64,000 bases of DNA, from positions 248,001-312,000 of the forward strand of contig CANNEA010000005.1 in NCBI GenBank assembly GCA_947503525.1, written 5' to 3'. Shown here one piece after another: positions 1 through 9,130 of this stretch. Position numbers and translations under genes: made by a program. Numbering within the stretch: position 1 is the stretch's first letter; every line of letters begins with the position of its first letter. This DNA is from an uncultured Carboxylicivirga sp. (GTDB lineage Bacteria; Bacteroidota; Bacteroidia; Bacteroidales; Marinilabiliaceae). Below the pieces are notes generated by a model, which saw only the letters and a program-made list of their open reading frames with translations, did no database searches and was not told the origin of the DNA.

Positions 1-561
1 GGAAATGTAAATCCCATTGGTATTCGTTCGTGTTACGATGAGGGCAAACGTTGTGCTGAGAGCCTATTTGTGAATTACAATGAACAGAACAATGTGGATA
101 CCAAAATCATACGTATTTTTAACACTTATGGACCTCGCATGAACCCTGAGGATGGAAGAGTTGTTTCCAACTTTATTATGCAAGCTTTATTGGGCGAAGA
201 AATTACAATATTCGGAAATGGCGAACAAACTCGCAGCTTTCAATATGTTGATGATTTAGTTGAGGGAATGATTAGAATGATGAAGTCAGGAAAAGAGTTT
301 GCCGGACCAGTTAATATTGGAAATCCAAATGAATTTTCAATGTTGGAGTTAGCCCAAAAAGTTATTGAACTCACTAATTCAAAATCTAAATTAATTTTTC
401 AGCCACTCCCAGCTGATGATCCAACTCAAAGGCAACCTGACATAAGTTTAGCTAAAAAAGAACTGGATAATTGGGAACCAAATGTCCAATTAAAAGAAGG
501 TCTTTCTAAAACAATTGAATATTTCGACCAGTTGCTTAAAAATGGTTGGACAAGAAAATAG
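1..561 (+). CDS. UDP-glucuronate decarboxylase-like NAD-dependent epimerase, 5' end cut by the window
   Basis: Reading frame 1 is open from the first base, so the gene begins upstream and only the C-terminal 186 residues are visible. The extended-SDR catalytic motif YDEGK appears at visible residues 12-16, and [10 protein letters not shown] followed by a GDP/UDP-sugar-epimerase type segment ([13 protein letters not shown]) is typical of UDP-xylose synthase (UDP-glucuronate decarboxylase). That enzyme makes UDP-xylose from UDP-glucuronate in the cytoplasm for surface glycans. The NAD-binding Rossmann half is missing, so another sugar-nucleotide epimerase or dehydratase cannot be fully excluded. 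It lies 33 bases before rmlA on the same strand, consistent with one surface-polysaccharide transcript. Confidence 0.82.
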   Translation, partial: GNVNPIGIRSCYDEGKRCAESLFVNYNEQNNVDTKIIRIFNTYGPRMNPEDGRVVSNFIMQALLGEEITIFGNGEQTRSFQYVDDLVEGMIRMMKSGKEFAGPVNIGNPNEFSMLELAQKVIELTNSKSKLIFQPLPADDPTQRQPDISLAKKELDNWEPNVQLKEGLSKTIEYFDQLLKNGWTRK

Positions 562-594
562 AATAATCAAAACTAGTCCCTAAAATATTGAATT

Positions 595-1476
595 ATGAAT
601 AAGCGAAAAGGAATAATATTAGCCGGTGGATCTGGAACTCGTCTTTACCCGGTAACAAAAAGTATTTCCAAACAAATCATACCGGTATATGATAAACCGA
701 TGATTTATTATCCTTTATCAGTTTTAATGTTGGCAGGGATTAGGGAAATATTAATTATCAGTACGCCTCAGGATTTACATCTTTATCAGAATTTATTTGA
801 AGATGGCTCAAGTCTTGGCTTAAAACTTAGTTATGCCGAACAGCCTTCTCCTGATGGCTTGGCTCAGGCTTTTATTATCGGAGAAGAATTTATTGGTGAT
901 AGTAATGTTGCACTAGTATTGGGAGATAACATTTATTACGGATACCAATTTAGTCAAACGTTAGCAGAAGCAGCTAAGGTAGAAGGTGAAGCAGTCGTAT
1001 TTGGCTACTATGTAAATGACCCTGAACGATATGGAGTGGCTGAATTTGACAGCAATGGTAATGTTCTTTCATTAGAAGAGAAACCTGTTTCGCCAAAGTC
1101 GAATTATGCTGTTACTGGATTATATTTTTATCCTAATGATGTTGTTGGCAAAGCCAAAGGTTTAAAACCGTCAAAAAGAGGTGAGTTAGAAATAACAGAT
1201 CTTAACTCATTATACCTTGATGAAAAAAGACTTCAATTAACAAAATTGGGAAGAGGAACTGCTTGGCTAGACACAGGTACACATGACAGTTTACTTCAAG
1301 CCAGTAACTTCATTGCCACTATTGAAAACAGGCAAGGCCTTAAAGTTTCTTGCATTGAGGAAATAGCATTTAAGCGTGGCTACATTAACAAAGAGCAATT
1401 ATTAAAATTAGCAGAGCCTTTGAGTAAAAACGAATATGGGCAATATTTGATAAAAGTGGCTGAACACGAATTGTAA
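595..1476 (+). CDS. rmlA: glucose-1-phosphate thymidylyltransferase
   Basis: The 293-residue protein is full length for RmlA/RfbA. It joins dTTP and glucose 1-phosphate to give dTDP-glucose, the first step of dTDP-L-rhamnose synthesis. The nucleotidyltransferase signature [11 protein letters not shown] is at residues 12-22, followed by [25 protein letters not shown] and the EEKP motif also match the family. It starts the visible rmlA-rmlC-rmlD run. No rmlB (dTDP-glucose 4,6-dehydratase) lies in this window; it may be upstream of the left edge. Confidence 0.95.
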   Translation: MNKRKGIILAGGSGTRLYPVTKSISKQIIPVYDKPMIYYPLSVLMLAGIREILIISTPQDLHLYQNLFEDGSSLGLKLSYAEQPSPDGLAQAFIIGEEFIGDSNVALVLGDNIYYGYQFSQTLAEAAKVEGEAVVFGYYVNDPERYGVAEFDSNGNVLSLEEKPVSPKSNYAVTGLYFYPNDVVGKAKGLKPSKRGELEITDLNSLYLDEKRLQLTKLGRGTAWLDTGTHDSLLQASNFIATIENRQGLKVSCIEEIAFKRGYINKEQLLKLAEPLSKNEYGQYLIKVAEHEL

Positions 1477-1513
1477 TCTGACACAAGTATATATGTTTTT
1501 ACTTGCGTATTAT

Positions 1514-1521
1514 TATCTTTG
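1514..1521 (+). promoter_or_regulatory. candidate Bacteroidetes -7 element (TATCTTTG) before rmlC
   Basis: The gap between rmlA and rmlC holds a perfect match to the Bacteroidetes -7 consensus TAnnTTTG, 18 bases before the rmlC ATG. The -33 position around 1494 carries only a weak TGTTTT. It could start a second transcript for rmlC and rmlD inside the operon. This rests on sequence match alone. Confidence 0.4.
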
Positions 1522-1539
1522 CGCACCAATTATAATTAA

Positions 1540-2091
1540 ATGCAAATAACAAAAACAAATATTCCAGGTTTACTAATTATTCAACCGGATGTTTTCGCCG
1601 ATCCAAGAGGTTTCTTTCTGGAATCGTATAACGAGAAACGATATTTGGAAAATAATATTAGTTCAAATTTTATCCAGGATAATATTTCAGAATCTTGCTA
1701 CGGAACATTAAGAGGTCTTCATTATCAATTAGCGCCTTATTCTCAAGCTAAATTGGTTCAAGTTATTCAGGGTACAGTTTTGGATGTAGCTGTTGACTTG
1801 CGCAAAAAGTCGCCAACCTATGGTCATCATTATGCCATAGAATTAACTGGCGAAAACAAAACTCAGTTTTATATTCCGCAAGGTTTTGCACATGGCTTTT
1901 CAGTTTTAAGTGAAACAGCTATTTTTATGTACAAGTGCGATAATTATTATAACCGAGAGGCTGAAAGAGGACTATCCTACAACGATCCTTCATTGGGAAT
2001 TGATTGGAAATTGCCGAAAGATAAAATCATTACTTCATCCAAAGATGGAATCCTGCCAACCTTGAAAGAAGCTGAGCATAATTTTGTTTAA
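1540..2091 (+). CDS. rmlC: dTDP-4-dehydrorhamnose 3,5-epimerase
   Basis: This 183-residue cupin is the normal length for RmlC. It converts dTDP-4-keto-6-deoxyglucose to dTDP-4-keto-rhamnose. Family motifs are visible: ADPRGFFLESYN near the N-terminus, GTLRGLHYQ with the catalytic histidine, FYIPQGFAHGFSVLSE, and YKCDNYYN. It ends 3 bases before rmlD, which supports cotranscription. Confidence 0.95.
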   Translation: MQITKTNIPGLLIIQPDVFADPRGFFLESYNEKRYLENNISSNFIQDNISESCYGTLRGLHYQLAPYSQAKLVQVIQGTVLDVAVDLRKKSPTYGHHYAIELTGENKTQFYIPQGFAHGFSVLSETAIFMYKCDNYYNREAERGLSYNDPSLGIDWKLPKDKIITSSKDGILPTLKEAEHNFV

Positions 2092-2094
2092 GAA

Positions 2095-2970
2095 ATGAAA
2101 AGGATACTTGTTATAGGGTCTGAGGGGCAGTTAGGCAATGAAATTAAAATCATTGCCTCTAAAATTGATGATATTGAGTTCAAGTTTACGACAATCGAAG
2201 AATTGGATATTACCAATAACTCCTTACTTGAACAAACCATAAAATCGCAGGATTTTGATTACATCATCAATTGCACAGCCTACACAGCAGTTGATAAAGC
2301 AGAATCTGAGGTTCAATTAGCTGATCAGATAAATCATGGCGCTTTGCATACCATCGGAAAGAATGCAGCAAATCAAGACACGAAAGTTATTCATCTTTCA
2401 ACTGATTACGTATTTGATGGCACAAATCATATACCATACAAAGAATCTGACAGTCCGTCTCCTAATTCAGTGTATGGTAAAACAAAGCTTGACGGTGAAA
2501 ATGCCTTGCTTAATGCCAACTCTGAATCAATAATTATTAGGACATCATGGCTATATTCATCTTTTGGTCATAACTTTGTAAAAACAATGCTAAAGCTTGG
2601 TGTTGAAAAAAGTGAACTGAGTGTGATTTTTGATCAGGTTGGAACGCCAACTTATGCTAAGGATTTGGCTGAGGTAATTATTGAAATAATTAAAAAGGAT
2701 ATATCATCTGAAATACCATTTAAAAAAGGGGTATACCATTACAGTAATGAAGGAGTATGTTCGTGGTACGACTTCACATTAGCTATACATGAAATAAGTG
2801 AAATAGATTGTGATGTAAAACCAATTGAAACTAAAGATTACCCAACTGCTGCACCAAGACCACAGTATAGTGTGATGAATAAAAATAAAATTAAAGAAAC
2901 ATACAAAATACAAATACCACATTGGAGGGTAAGCCTAAAAGAATGCCTTTCGGAACTAAATAAAATCTAA
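2095..2970 (+). CDS. rmlD: dTDP-4-dehydrorhamnose reductase
   Basis: The 291-residue SDR enzyme reduces dTDP-4-keto-rhamnose to dTDP-L-rhamnose. The N-terminal glycine-rich loop (GSEGQLGNEI), STDYVFDGT and the catalytic tyrosine-lysine pair in VYGKTK fit RmlD. The C-terminal HWRVSLKECL segment is also typical. It follows rmlC by 3 bases and precedes a phosphohexomutase, a plausible source of the glucose 1-phosphate used by RmlA. Confidence 0.95.
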   Translation: MKRILVIGSEGQLGNEIKIIASKIDDIEFKFTTIEELDITNNSLLEQTIKSQDFDYIINCTAYTAVDKAESEVQLADQINHGALHTIGKNAANQDTKVIHLSTDYVFDGTNHIPYKESDSPSPNSVYGKTKLDGENALLNANSESIIIRTSWLYSSFGHNFVKTMLKLGVEKSELSVIFDQVGTPTYAKDLAEVIIEIIKKDISSEIPFKKGVYHYSNEGVCSWYDFTLAIHEISEIDCDVKPIETKDYPTAAPRPQYSVMNKNKIKETYKIQIPHWRVSLKECLSELNKI

Positions 2971-2992
2971 CACACCATTTATATATTTGAAA

Positions 2993-4738
2993 ATGCAAAA
3001 GGACGTATTAAACTCAGTTGTTGAGAAAGCAGAAGCTTGGTTGAACGGCGCCTACGATGACTCTACCAAAGATGCCATTCGTAAAATGATGAATGATGAA
3101 GATAAAACAGCACTAATTGATTCTTTTTATAAAGATCTTGAGTTTGGTACTGGAGGACTTCGTGGAATAATGGGACCTGGTTCAAACCGGATGAACCGCT
3201 ATACAGTAGGTGCTGCAACACAGGGCCTGGCTAATTACATTAATAAAGAATTTACTGATATAAAAGAAAAAGGTGCTGTCATTGGGTATGACTGTCGTAA
3301 TAACAGTAGGCTATTTGCTGAAGTTGTGGCAGATATTTTTAGTGCAAATGGTATTAAAGCATACTTATTTGAAGATTTGCGTCCAACGCCTGAAATTTCT
3401 TATGCTATCCGTCAATTAGGATGCCAAACTGGTGTTATTATAACTGCTTCTCATAATCCTAAAGCCTATAATGGCTACAAAGCGTATTGGGATGATGGTG
3501 CTCAATTAACTGCTCCACACGATACCAATGTGATAGATGAAGTAAATAATATTACATCCGTTGAAGACATTAAGTTTTCAGGTAATAAGGAATTAATTGA
3601 AGAATTGGGCGAGGAAATGGATAACCGTTTTCTTGATCAGGTACAGTCACTAGTTTTAGATCAGGATTTAATTGATCGTAACAAAGACCTTAAAATAGTT
3701 TATTCTCCTATTCACGGAACTGGAGTTAAAATGATACCGGCAGCTTTAAGGCGATGTGGATTTGAGAACGTGATTAATGTTCCGGAACAAGATGTTGTGA
3801 GTGGCGATTTTCCTACTGTTGTTTCACCTAATCCTGAAGAACCTGCTGCATTAGAGATGGCTCTAAATAAAGCACGCGAAACCGATGCTGATATTGTTAT
3901 GGCCTCCGATCCGGATAGTGATCGTTTGGGTATTGCGGTTAAGAATGAAAAAGGAGACTTTGTTCTAGTTAATGGTAATCAAACAGCCACCTTGTTGACA
4001 TGGTATATCATCAAAAAGTGGAAAGAACAAGGAAAATTCACCGGTAACGAATACATTGTTAAAACCATTGTTACCTCGGAATTAATTAAAGAAATTGCCG
4101 TTAAAAACGAAGTTGAATACTTTGATGTATATACCGGATTCAAATGGATTGCTAAGGTTATCCGCGACTTAGAAGGTAAGAAAAAATACATTTGTGGCGG
4201 TGAAGAATCCTATGGCTTCTTACCTGGCGATTATGTTCGTGATAAAGATGCTGTTGCAGCCATTACAATTACTGCCGAAATAGCAGCATGGGCTAAAGAC
4301 AATGGAAAATCTTTATATGATGTATTGCAAGACATCTATATGGAATATGGTTTTTCTAAGGAAAAAATGATCTATATTGTTCGTGAAGGAAAAAGTGGGG
4401 CTGATGAAATTAAACAATTAATGCAAAATTTCAGGAGTACTCCTCCTCAAACATTGGCTGGTGATAAGGTAAAAATCATTAAAGATTATGCTGATTTGAA
4501 TGCCTTTGATGTATTGAGTGATACTCATGAAGCGATAGATTTACCTGAAAAATCAAATGTTCTTCAATTCTTTACTGAAAAAGGATATAAAGTTTCTGTT
4601 CGTCCTTCTGGTACTGAACCAAAGATTAAGTTCTATTTTGAAGTTCAGGTTCCAATGAATAGTAAGGAAGAGTTTTACCCAGCAAATGAAAAGGCTGATG
4701 AAATTATTGAGGCAATTGTAAAAGACCTTGGTATTTAA
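2993..4738 (+). CDS. phosphoglucomutase/phosphomannomutase family protein
   Basis: The alpha-D-phosphohexomutase family enzyme (581 residues) interconverts hexose 6-phosphate and 1-phosphate. Visible motifs are the phosphoserine loop TASHNPKAYNGYK, the metal loop DPDSDRLG, the sugar-binding loop GGEESYGF and the C-terminal phosphate loop RPSGTEPKIKF. The length matches the long Bacteroidetes phosphoglucomutase-like group. I chose the ATG at 2993; a TTG two codons earlier is in frame but unnecessary. A strong hairpin terminator follows, so this probably ends the sugar operon. Confidence 0.93.
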   Translation: MQKDVLNSVVEKAEAWLNGAYDDSTKDAIRKMMNDEDKTALIDSFYKDLEFGTGGLRGIMGPGSNRMNRYTVGAATQGLANYINKEFTDIKEKGAVIGYDCRNNSRLFAEVVADIFSANGIKAYLFEDLRPTPEISYAIRQLGCQTGVIITASHNPKAYNGYKAYWDDGAQLTAPHDTNVIDEVNNITSVEDIKFSGNKELIEELGEEMDNRFLDQVQSLVLDQDLIDRNKDLKIVYSPIHGTGVKMIPAALRRCGFENVINVPEQDVVSGDFPTVVSPNPEEPAALEMALNKARETDADIVMASDPDSDRLGIAVKNEKGDFVLVNGNQTATLLTWYIIKKWKEQGKFTGNEYIVKTIVTSELIKEIAVKNEVEYFDVYTGFKWIAKVIRDLEGKKKYICGGEESYGFLPGDYVRDKDAVAAITITAEIAAWAKDNGKSLYDVLQDIYMEYGFSKEKMIYIVREGKSGADEIKQLMQNFRSTPPQTLAGDKVKIIKDYADLNAFDVLSDTHEAIDLPEKSNVLQFFTEKGYKVSVRPSGTEPKIKFYFEVQVPMNSKEEFYPANEKADEIIEAIVKDLGI

Positions 4739-4757
4739 TCGAGATATCTAAAAACAG

Positions 4758-4792
4758 AAGGTGTGTACAATATACTTGTACGCACCTTTTTT
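4758..4792 (+). terminator. rho-independent terminator after the phosphohexomutase
   Basis: Thirteen base pairs (4758-4770 with 4776-4788, one G-T wobble) close a five-base loop and are followed by a T-run. It ends the rightward sugar operon and faces the leftward helicase gene. Confidence 0.85.
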
Positions 4793-4816
4793 ATACTCAA
4801 AAATTCAGGTTAATCT

Positions 4817-6241
4817 TTAATCAAGAAAGAACTCATCCTTAAAGTTAACAAGATAAATTCGATCAGTTGCCCTGGTAATAGCCGTATATAACCACCTTAG
4901 ATAACTCTTACCCATTTGTTCTTCGGGCACATATCCTTGATCAATAAAAACGGCCTTCCACTGCCCCCCTTGAGACTTGTGGCAGGTCATTGCATAAGCA
5001 TATTTAACCTGCAAAGCATTATAATACGGATTTTCTTTTACCTTCTCATATTGCTTTCTACGTGATTTCTCATCTTGATAATCCTCCATCACATTGTTAA
5101 AAAATGCCTCTTGTTCCTCTTTTGCAAAACCGGCAGTATCACTATGCAGAGCATCCAGAATTATTTTAGCATCAATTTCCAACAATTTATAATCTGCCAA
5201 ACGTAAGGTAACATTGGCAAAACGACGATCATATAATTCTTCGTAACCATTTATTCTTACAATTTCAGCAATATCACCGTTCGCAATAAAATCAGCTTCC
5301 TTACTGTCTTTAAGCCAATGGTAATTATTTTTCATTATTAACAGATGGTCAGTCGCAGTCAGTTCTTCTTCTCTATAGAGAATACTATTTCTAATCCCTT
5401 GATTAAAAAGGTTCGCCCTTTTATTGGATCGGCATACCACCAATGTTTCATCCAAGCCATAATTATCCTGACACCAGGTTAGTTCGTCAATAAGCTCTTC
5501 TCCATTTATTCGACGAAAATCAGGATAGCCTTGAGTTTCCAAATCAGGAAACACAGGCTCAGAAATAACTTCATCGAGTAGAAATCGAAGCTTTGTAGCG
5601 TTATGCAAAATACCACTATCCTCCTCTTGACGAACTACTTCACTAAGAAAAAAATCTGAAACGTTAAGCCCTAAACTCCTTAAGTTATCCTTATCTAAGG
5701 CCGGACTATCTTCAAATCCCACAGGAGGCAACTGAGCTACATCTCCGATAATAATAAGCTTACACTTGCCCTTACCAAATACAAAATTGAGTAAATCCTC
5801 AAGTAATCGTCCAGAACCAAACATGGTGTATTCCAAACTACTATTCGAAATCATCGAAGCTTCATCCACAATAAAGATGGCATCCTTTGTTTTATTATAG
5901 TTTAAATTAAAATTAGCAAAATCATTATTAGATGATTCTCTACGATAAATCAATTTATGAATGGTATAAGCCGGCTTTTGGGTGTACGAACTTAATACTT
6001 TAGCAGCCCTACCCGTTGGCGCCATTAATTGAAAAGGCATTTTAAGTTCATTTAATACATCTGTAAAAGCCTTCATCAATGAAGTTTTACCAGTTCCGGC
6101 ATAACCTTTTATTAAACAAACTGAATCTGACTCTTCACTCAATACAAAATCACCCAATCCATCTATCAATTTAGACTGCGATAAGGTTGGTTTAAAACTA
6201 AATTTGTCCTCAATTAGAGTTGAAATGTGATTATTTAGCAT
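4817..6241 (-). CDS. SF1B (RecD/Pif1-like) DNA helicase
   Basis: A 474-residue single-domain superfamily 1 helicase. The Walker A loop GYAGTGKTS is near residue 45, Walker B is IFIVDEASM, followed by IIGDVAQLPPVG, and the C-terminal UvrD-C-2 type motif is AMTCHKSQGGQWKAVF. It would unwind DNA in an ATP-dependent way and is likely cytoplasmic. There is no N-terminal RecD2 helix-hairpin-helix region, so it is the short Bacteroidetes type rather than RecD2. It stands alone on the minus strand between rightward genes. Confidence 0.85.
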   Translation of the reverse strand: MLNNHISTLIEDKFSFKPTLSQSKLIDGLGDFVLSEESDSVCLIKGYAGTGKTSLMKAFTDVLNELKMPFQLMAPTGRAAKVLSSYTQKPAYTIHKLIYRRESSNNDFANFNLNYNKTKDAIFIVDEASMISNSSLEYTMFGSGRLLEDLLNFVFGKGKCKLIIIGDVAQLPPVGFEDSPALDKDNLRSLGLNVSDFFLSEVVRQEEDSGILHNATKLRFLLDEVISEPVFPDLETQGYPDFRRINGEELIDELTWCQDNYGLDETLVVCRSNKRANLFNQGIRNSILYREEELTATDHLLIMKNNYHWLKDSKEADFIANGDIAEIVRINGYEELYDRRFANVTLRLADYKLLEIDAKIILDALHSDTAGFAKEEQEAFFNNVMEDYQDEKSRRKQYEKVKENPYYNALQVKYAYAMTCHKSQGGQWKAVFIDQGYVPEEQMGKSYLRWLYTAITRATDRIYLVNFKDEFFLD

Positions 6242-6329
6242 TTTTAATGTAGATAAAGTCTTTTAGAAAATCATAATTTGATTTTTTTTTTAAATTTGTG
6301 CTATCAAACTAAAACAAAATTCCAATATA

Positions 6330-6962
6330 ATGAAAACAGTAATTCAGATTGTCCTTATCGTTGCTATAATTGCTTTAGGCTATTTGTGTGTTGAAAGTAT
6401 TAATAAACCTATTCGATTCCAAGAACAACATGCTCTAAGAGAGGAAGCGAATGTTGAAAAATTAATTTATACTCGTAATGCTCAAGTTGCATACAAGTCT
6501 GTTTACAACAAGTATACGGGAAGCTTTGATACACTTATCAACTTCATATTAACTGATTCACTGCCGTTGGTAAAAAAAGAAGGAAGCTTAACTGATAGCA
6601 TGCTAGAGGCTGGCATGACTGAAATTAAAGCTCTTGCTTTAGGAATTATCAAAAGGGATACGATTCGCGTAAGTGTGAAAGATTCGTTATTTCCAGAAAA
6701 CTATCCTGTAGATTCATTAGGATTTATTCCTTTTATTGATGGATTAGAATCGTACGAAATGGGCGCTGGAGTAGTGATAACAGGATCTGGTGTGAAAGTA
6801 CAAGTATTTGAGGCGAAAGTTCACAACAACATCTACCTTAAAGGCTTGGAAGCGCAAGAGGTTATTAATTTAAATGACAAAACTCAGAAATTAGAAAGAT
6901 ATCCTGGATTGAAAGTTGGTTCTTTAGAAGAAGCTAACAATAATGCAGGTAACTGGGAATAG
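6330..6962 (+). CDS. conserved hypothetical membrane-anchored protein
   Basis: The 210-residue protein begins with one hydrophobic helix (about residues 5-24) and then a mainly polar domain, so it is probably anchored in the inner membrane with the bulk outside the cytoplasm. I recognise no catalytic motif. Its position directly before DUF3822 and rsmD suggests a conserved Bacteroidetes gene order, but no function follows from that. A TAAATTTG -7-like element sits at 6291-6298 without a clear -33. Confidence 0.6.
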   Translation: MKTVIQIVLIVAIIALGYLCVESINKPIRFQEQHALREEANVEKLIYTRNAQVAYKSVYNKYTGSFDTLINFILTDSLPLVKKEGSLTDSMLEAGMTEIKALALGIIKRDTIRVSVKDSLFPENYPVDSLGFIPFIDGLESYEMGAGVVITGSGVKVQVFEAKVHNNIYLKGLEAQEVINLNDKTQKLERYPGLKVGSLEEANNNAGNWE

Positions 6963-6966
6963 TACA

Positions 6967-7821
6967 ATGACGAATACATACGTTATTGATACGTCATTCG
7001 ACGAAAGTATAACTACATCATATTTCTTGTCCATCCGATCAGCATCGGATGGACTTTCTTTTTGTGTACTGGACCCGGTCATAAATTGCTATGTTGCGTA
7101 TGCTCATATTCCATTTAAAGATTTGAGTAACGATAACATTAAAACGCAAGAACTTCTTATCAAGGAGAAATTATTAAACATGCCTTACAAAAAGGTACTG
7201 TTTATGATTGAGTCATCAAAATCAACACTTGTTCCATCGGCACTCTACGATCCATCAAAAAAGGAAAAGATCTTTAGCTTGAATCATGAGTATAGTGAAA
7301 ATGAACACATCCTTTGCGCTCATAAAATAAAAATGGCTGATGCATGGAATGTATTTAGCGTCCCTAAATTTCTGTACCACTTAGTGAAAAACCAGTTTGA
7401 GTACATCTCATTCTATCAGCATTACTCGCCGTTTATAGAAACTTGTTTATTATCCGCTCAAAACAAGAAGTCTACATCAATATTAAATATTGATTTACAC
7501 GACCATTTTTTCGATATTGTACTTATGGAGTCCCGATCCTTGAAACTTTGCAATTCATTTCAGTATTCCAACATTAATGACTTTATCTATTTTGTTTTAT
7601 TCACCTTCGAACAATTAAAATTATCGCCCGACGATACTTTAATTAATATCTATGGTATACACGACAGACAGAATAGCTATTATCAAGCTCTAAAGCAATA
7701 TTTACGACAAACAAAGATTGCTGACACTACCAATCATTTTGAATACAAGGATGGTTTAAAAATAAAAGAAAGTCACAAACAAGAGCACCACAACCTTTTT
7801 AACTTAGCAATATGCGTGTAA
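6967..7821 (+). CDS. DUF3822 family protein
   Basis: The 284-residue protein fits the Bacteroidetes DUF3822 family, which has an actin/hexokinase-like ATPase appearance and is usually found immediately before rsmD. I chose the ATG at 6967 (MTNTYVIDTS), four bases after the previous stop; an upstream in-frame ATG at 6943 would overlap the previous gene. It overlaps rsmD by 10 bases, suggesting translational coupling. Function unknown. Confidence 0.75.
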   Translation: MTNTYVIDTSFDESITTSYFLSIRSASDGLSFCVLDPVINCYVAYAHIPFKDLSNDNIKTQELLIKEKLLNMPYKKVLFMIESSKSTLVPSALYDPSKKEKIFSLNHEYSENEHILCAHKIKMADAWNVFSVPKFLYHLVKNQFEYISFYQHYSPFIETCLLSAQNKKSTSILNIDLHDHFFDIVLMESRSLKLCNSFQYSNINDFIYFVLFTFEQLKLSPDDTLINIYGIHDRQNSYYQALKQYLRQTKIADTTNHFEYKDGLKIKESHKQEHHNLFNLAICV

Positions 7822-8345
7822 TTAGCGGTTCACTTAAAGGAAGGCGATTTAGTCCACCCAAAAGTTTTAAAGCGAGACCTACAACTGATATTGCAAAAGA
7901 AAGCCTTTTCAATATTTTAGGCAATCGCTTGGATTTGGAGGAACTTGTAATTTTAGATTTATTTTCCGGAACCGGAAGCCTCTCCTATGAATTTGCATCA
8001 CGTGGTTGCTCCGACATAACATCTGTTGAATTTAATTATCGTCATTTTACATTTATAAAAAATACCATTAAAGAATTTGAGCTCGAAAAGAAAATAAAAC
8101 CTTTCAAGGCTGATGCATTCAAATTCGTAAAAAAATGCAACCAAAAATTCGACCTTATTTTTGCAGACCCTCCATTTGATCTGAAAACTTTCGACAACGT
8201 TCCAAATGCGGTTTTAGACAACGACCTGTTATCAGCTGATGGCATTTTTATATTGGAGCATTCTGATAAGAAATCATTCGAATCTCACCCCCGATTTCAA
8301 GAAGTAAAAAAATACGGTAAAGTGCACTTCTCTTTTTTTGAATAA
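7812..8345 (+). CDS. rsmD: 16S rRNA (guanine966-N2)-methyltransferase
   Basis: RsmD methylates G966 of 16S rRNA using S-adenosylmethionine. The 177-residue length is normal. The protein begins MRVISGSLKGRRF and continues RPTTDIAKESLFNIL as in the family; the SAM motif is LDLFSGTGSLSYE and the catalytic motif is DPPF. It overlaps the end of the DUF3822 gene. Confidence 0.93.
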   Translation: MRVISGSLKGRRFSPPKSFKARPTTDIAKESLFNILGNRLDLEELVILDLFSGTGSLSYEFASRGCSDITSVEFNYRHFTFIKNTIKEFELEKKIKPFKADAFKFVKKCNQKFDLIFADPPFDLKTFDNVPNAVLDNDLLSADGIFILEHSDKKSFESHPRFQEVKKYGKVHFSFFE

Positions 8346-8413
8346 TCCTGTATCACTACTCGTATAATAAATTTCAATATAAATAGCTAAAAAAGCATTT
8401 AATTTTCTTGATT

Positions 8414-8461
8414 ATTATGAGCATATGCTTAATTTAGCATTTCACAATTATGAGCATATGC
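8414..8461 (+). promoter_or_regulatory. duplicated palindromic element, candidate operator of the DUF134 gene
   Basis: The 15-mer ATTATGAGCATATGC occurs exactly at 8414-8428 and again at 8447-8461, 33 bases apart. Each copy is centred on the palindrome GCATATGC; the first extends to AGCATATGCT. The second copy covers the likely start codon of the DUF134 helix-turn-helix protein. Two dyads three helical turns apart at the start of a regulator gene suggest autoregulation; this is inference. Confidence 0.5.
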
Positions 8462-8745
8462 CAAGAAAGAAAAATCATCGAAACGTGTGTGGCTCTCCAA
8501 ATGCCACTTACTATAAACCGGCTGGCATTCCTCTTCGTCATCTGACTGAAGTGGAACTTAGTTTAGATGAGTACGAAAGCATTCGTCTTGCTGATAATGA
8601 AGGTTTATACCAGGAAGATGCTGCTCAAAAAATGCAGGTCAGCCGACAAACTTTCGGAAGAATATTAAGTTCAGCCCACAAAAAAATTGCAGATGCATTG
8701 GTGAATGGTAAAGCCATTGCAATTAGAAACGAAACAATTGAATAA
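8458..8745 (+). CDS. DUF134 family helix-turn-helix regulator
   Basis: The 95-residue protein matches DUF134 from its first residues (MPRKKNHRNVCGSPNATYY) through AGIPLRHL, LDEYESIRLAD and the helix-turn-helix region ending VSRQTFGRILSSAHKK. Members are sigma-70-region-4-like DNA-binding proteins often found beside NifX/NifB-type iron-sulfur or Fe-Mo cofactor-binding proteins, as here. The start at 8458 fits the family; the ATG at 8425 would add 11 residues encoded by the operator repeat. Confidence 0.85.
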   Translation: MPRKKNHRNVCGSPNATYYKPAGIPLRHLTEVELSLDEYESIRLADNEGLYQEDAAQKMQVSRQTFGRILSSAHKKIADALVNGKAIAIRNETIE

Positions 8746-8761
8746 ACTTAAAACTATCATT

Positions 8762-9130
8762 ATGAAAATTGCAATACCAACAAAGAACAATCAGGTAGAT
8801 GATCATTTCGGTCATTGTGACAATTTTAGTATTGCCACTATTGAAAACAAAACTTTATCAAGCATTGAGTCCGTTCCTTCTCCCAAAGGATGTGGATGTA
8901 AATCAAACATTATTGACACCTTAAAATCCAAAGGAGTGACGATTATGCTTGCCGGTAACATTGGACAGGGTGCTGTGAACAAAATAAATCAAGCCAACAT
9001 TAAAGTTGTACGTGGTTGTTGCGGAAATATTAATGATGTAATTACGGACTATTTAAATGGCAACATTTCTGATTCAGCAATCAATTGTAATCACGCACAT
9101 CATACAGAAGGGCATCAATGCAATCATTAA
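8762..9130 (+). CDS. NifB/NifX-type dinitrogenase iron-molybdenum cofactor-binding family protein
   Basis: The 122-residue protein carries the NifX-like fold: MKIAIPTKNNQVDDHFGHC at the N-terminus and LAGNIGQGAVNKI in the middle. Such stand-alone proteins bind metal-sulfur clusters in anaerobes without nitrogenase; no nif structural genes are in view. A GCGCK motif near residue 42 and a CCGN motif near residue 85 add cysteines. The last 16 residues form a Cys/His-rich tail (CNHAHHTEGHQCNH) that looks metal-binding. I chose the ATG at 8762, 16 bases after the DUF134 stop, so both are probably one transcript. Confidence 0.85.
   Translation: MKIAIPTKNNQVDDHFGHCDNFSIATIENKTLSSIESVPSPKGCGCKSNIIDTLKSKGVTIMLAGNIGQGAVNKINQANIKVVRGCCGNINDVITDYLNGNISDSAINCNHAHHTEGHQCNH

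Noticed and set aside
6291-6298. TAAATTTG as the promoter of the membrane-anchored protein gene
   Set aside because: The only nearby TTTG is ten bases away, too close for a -33 box; the region is too AT-rich for the match to be convincing.
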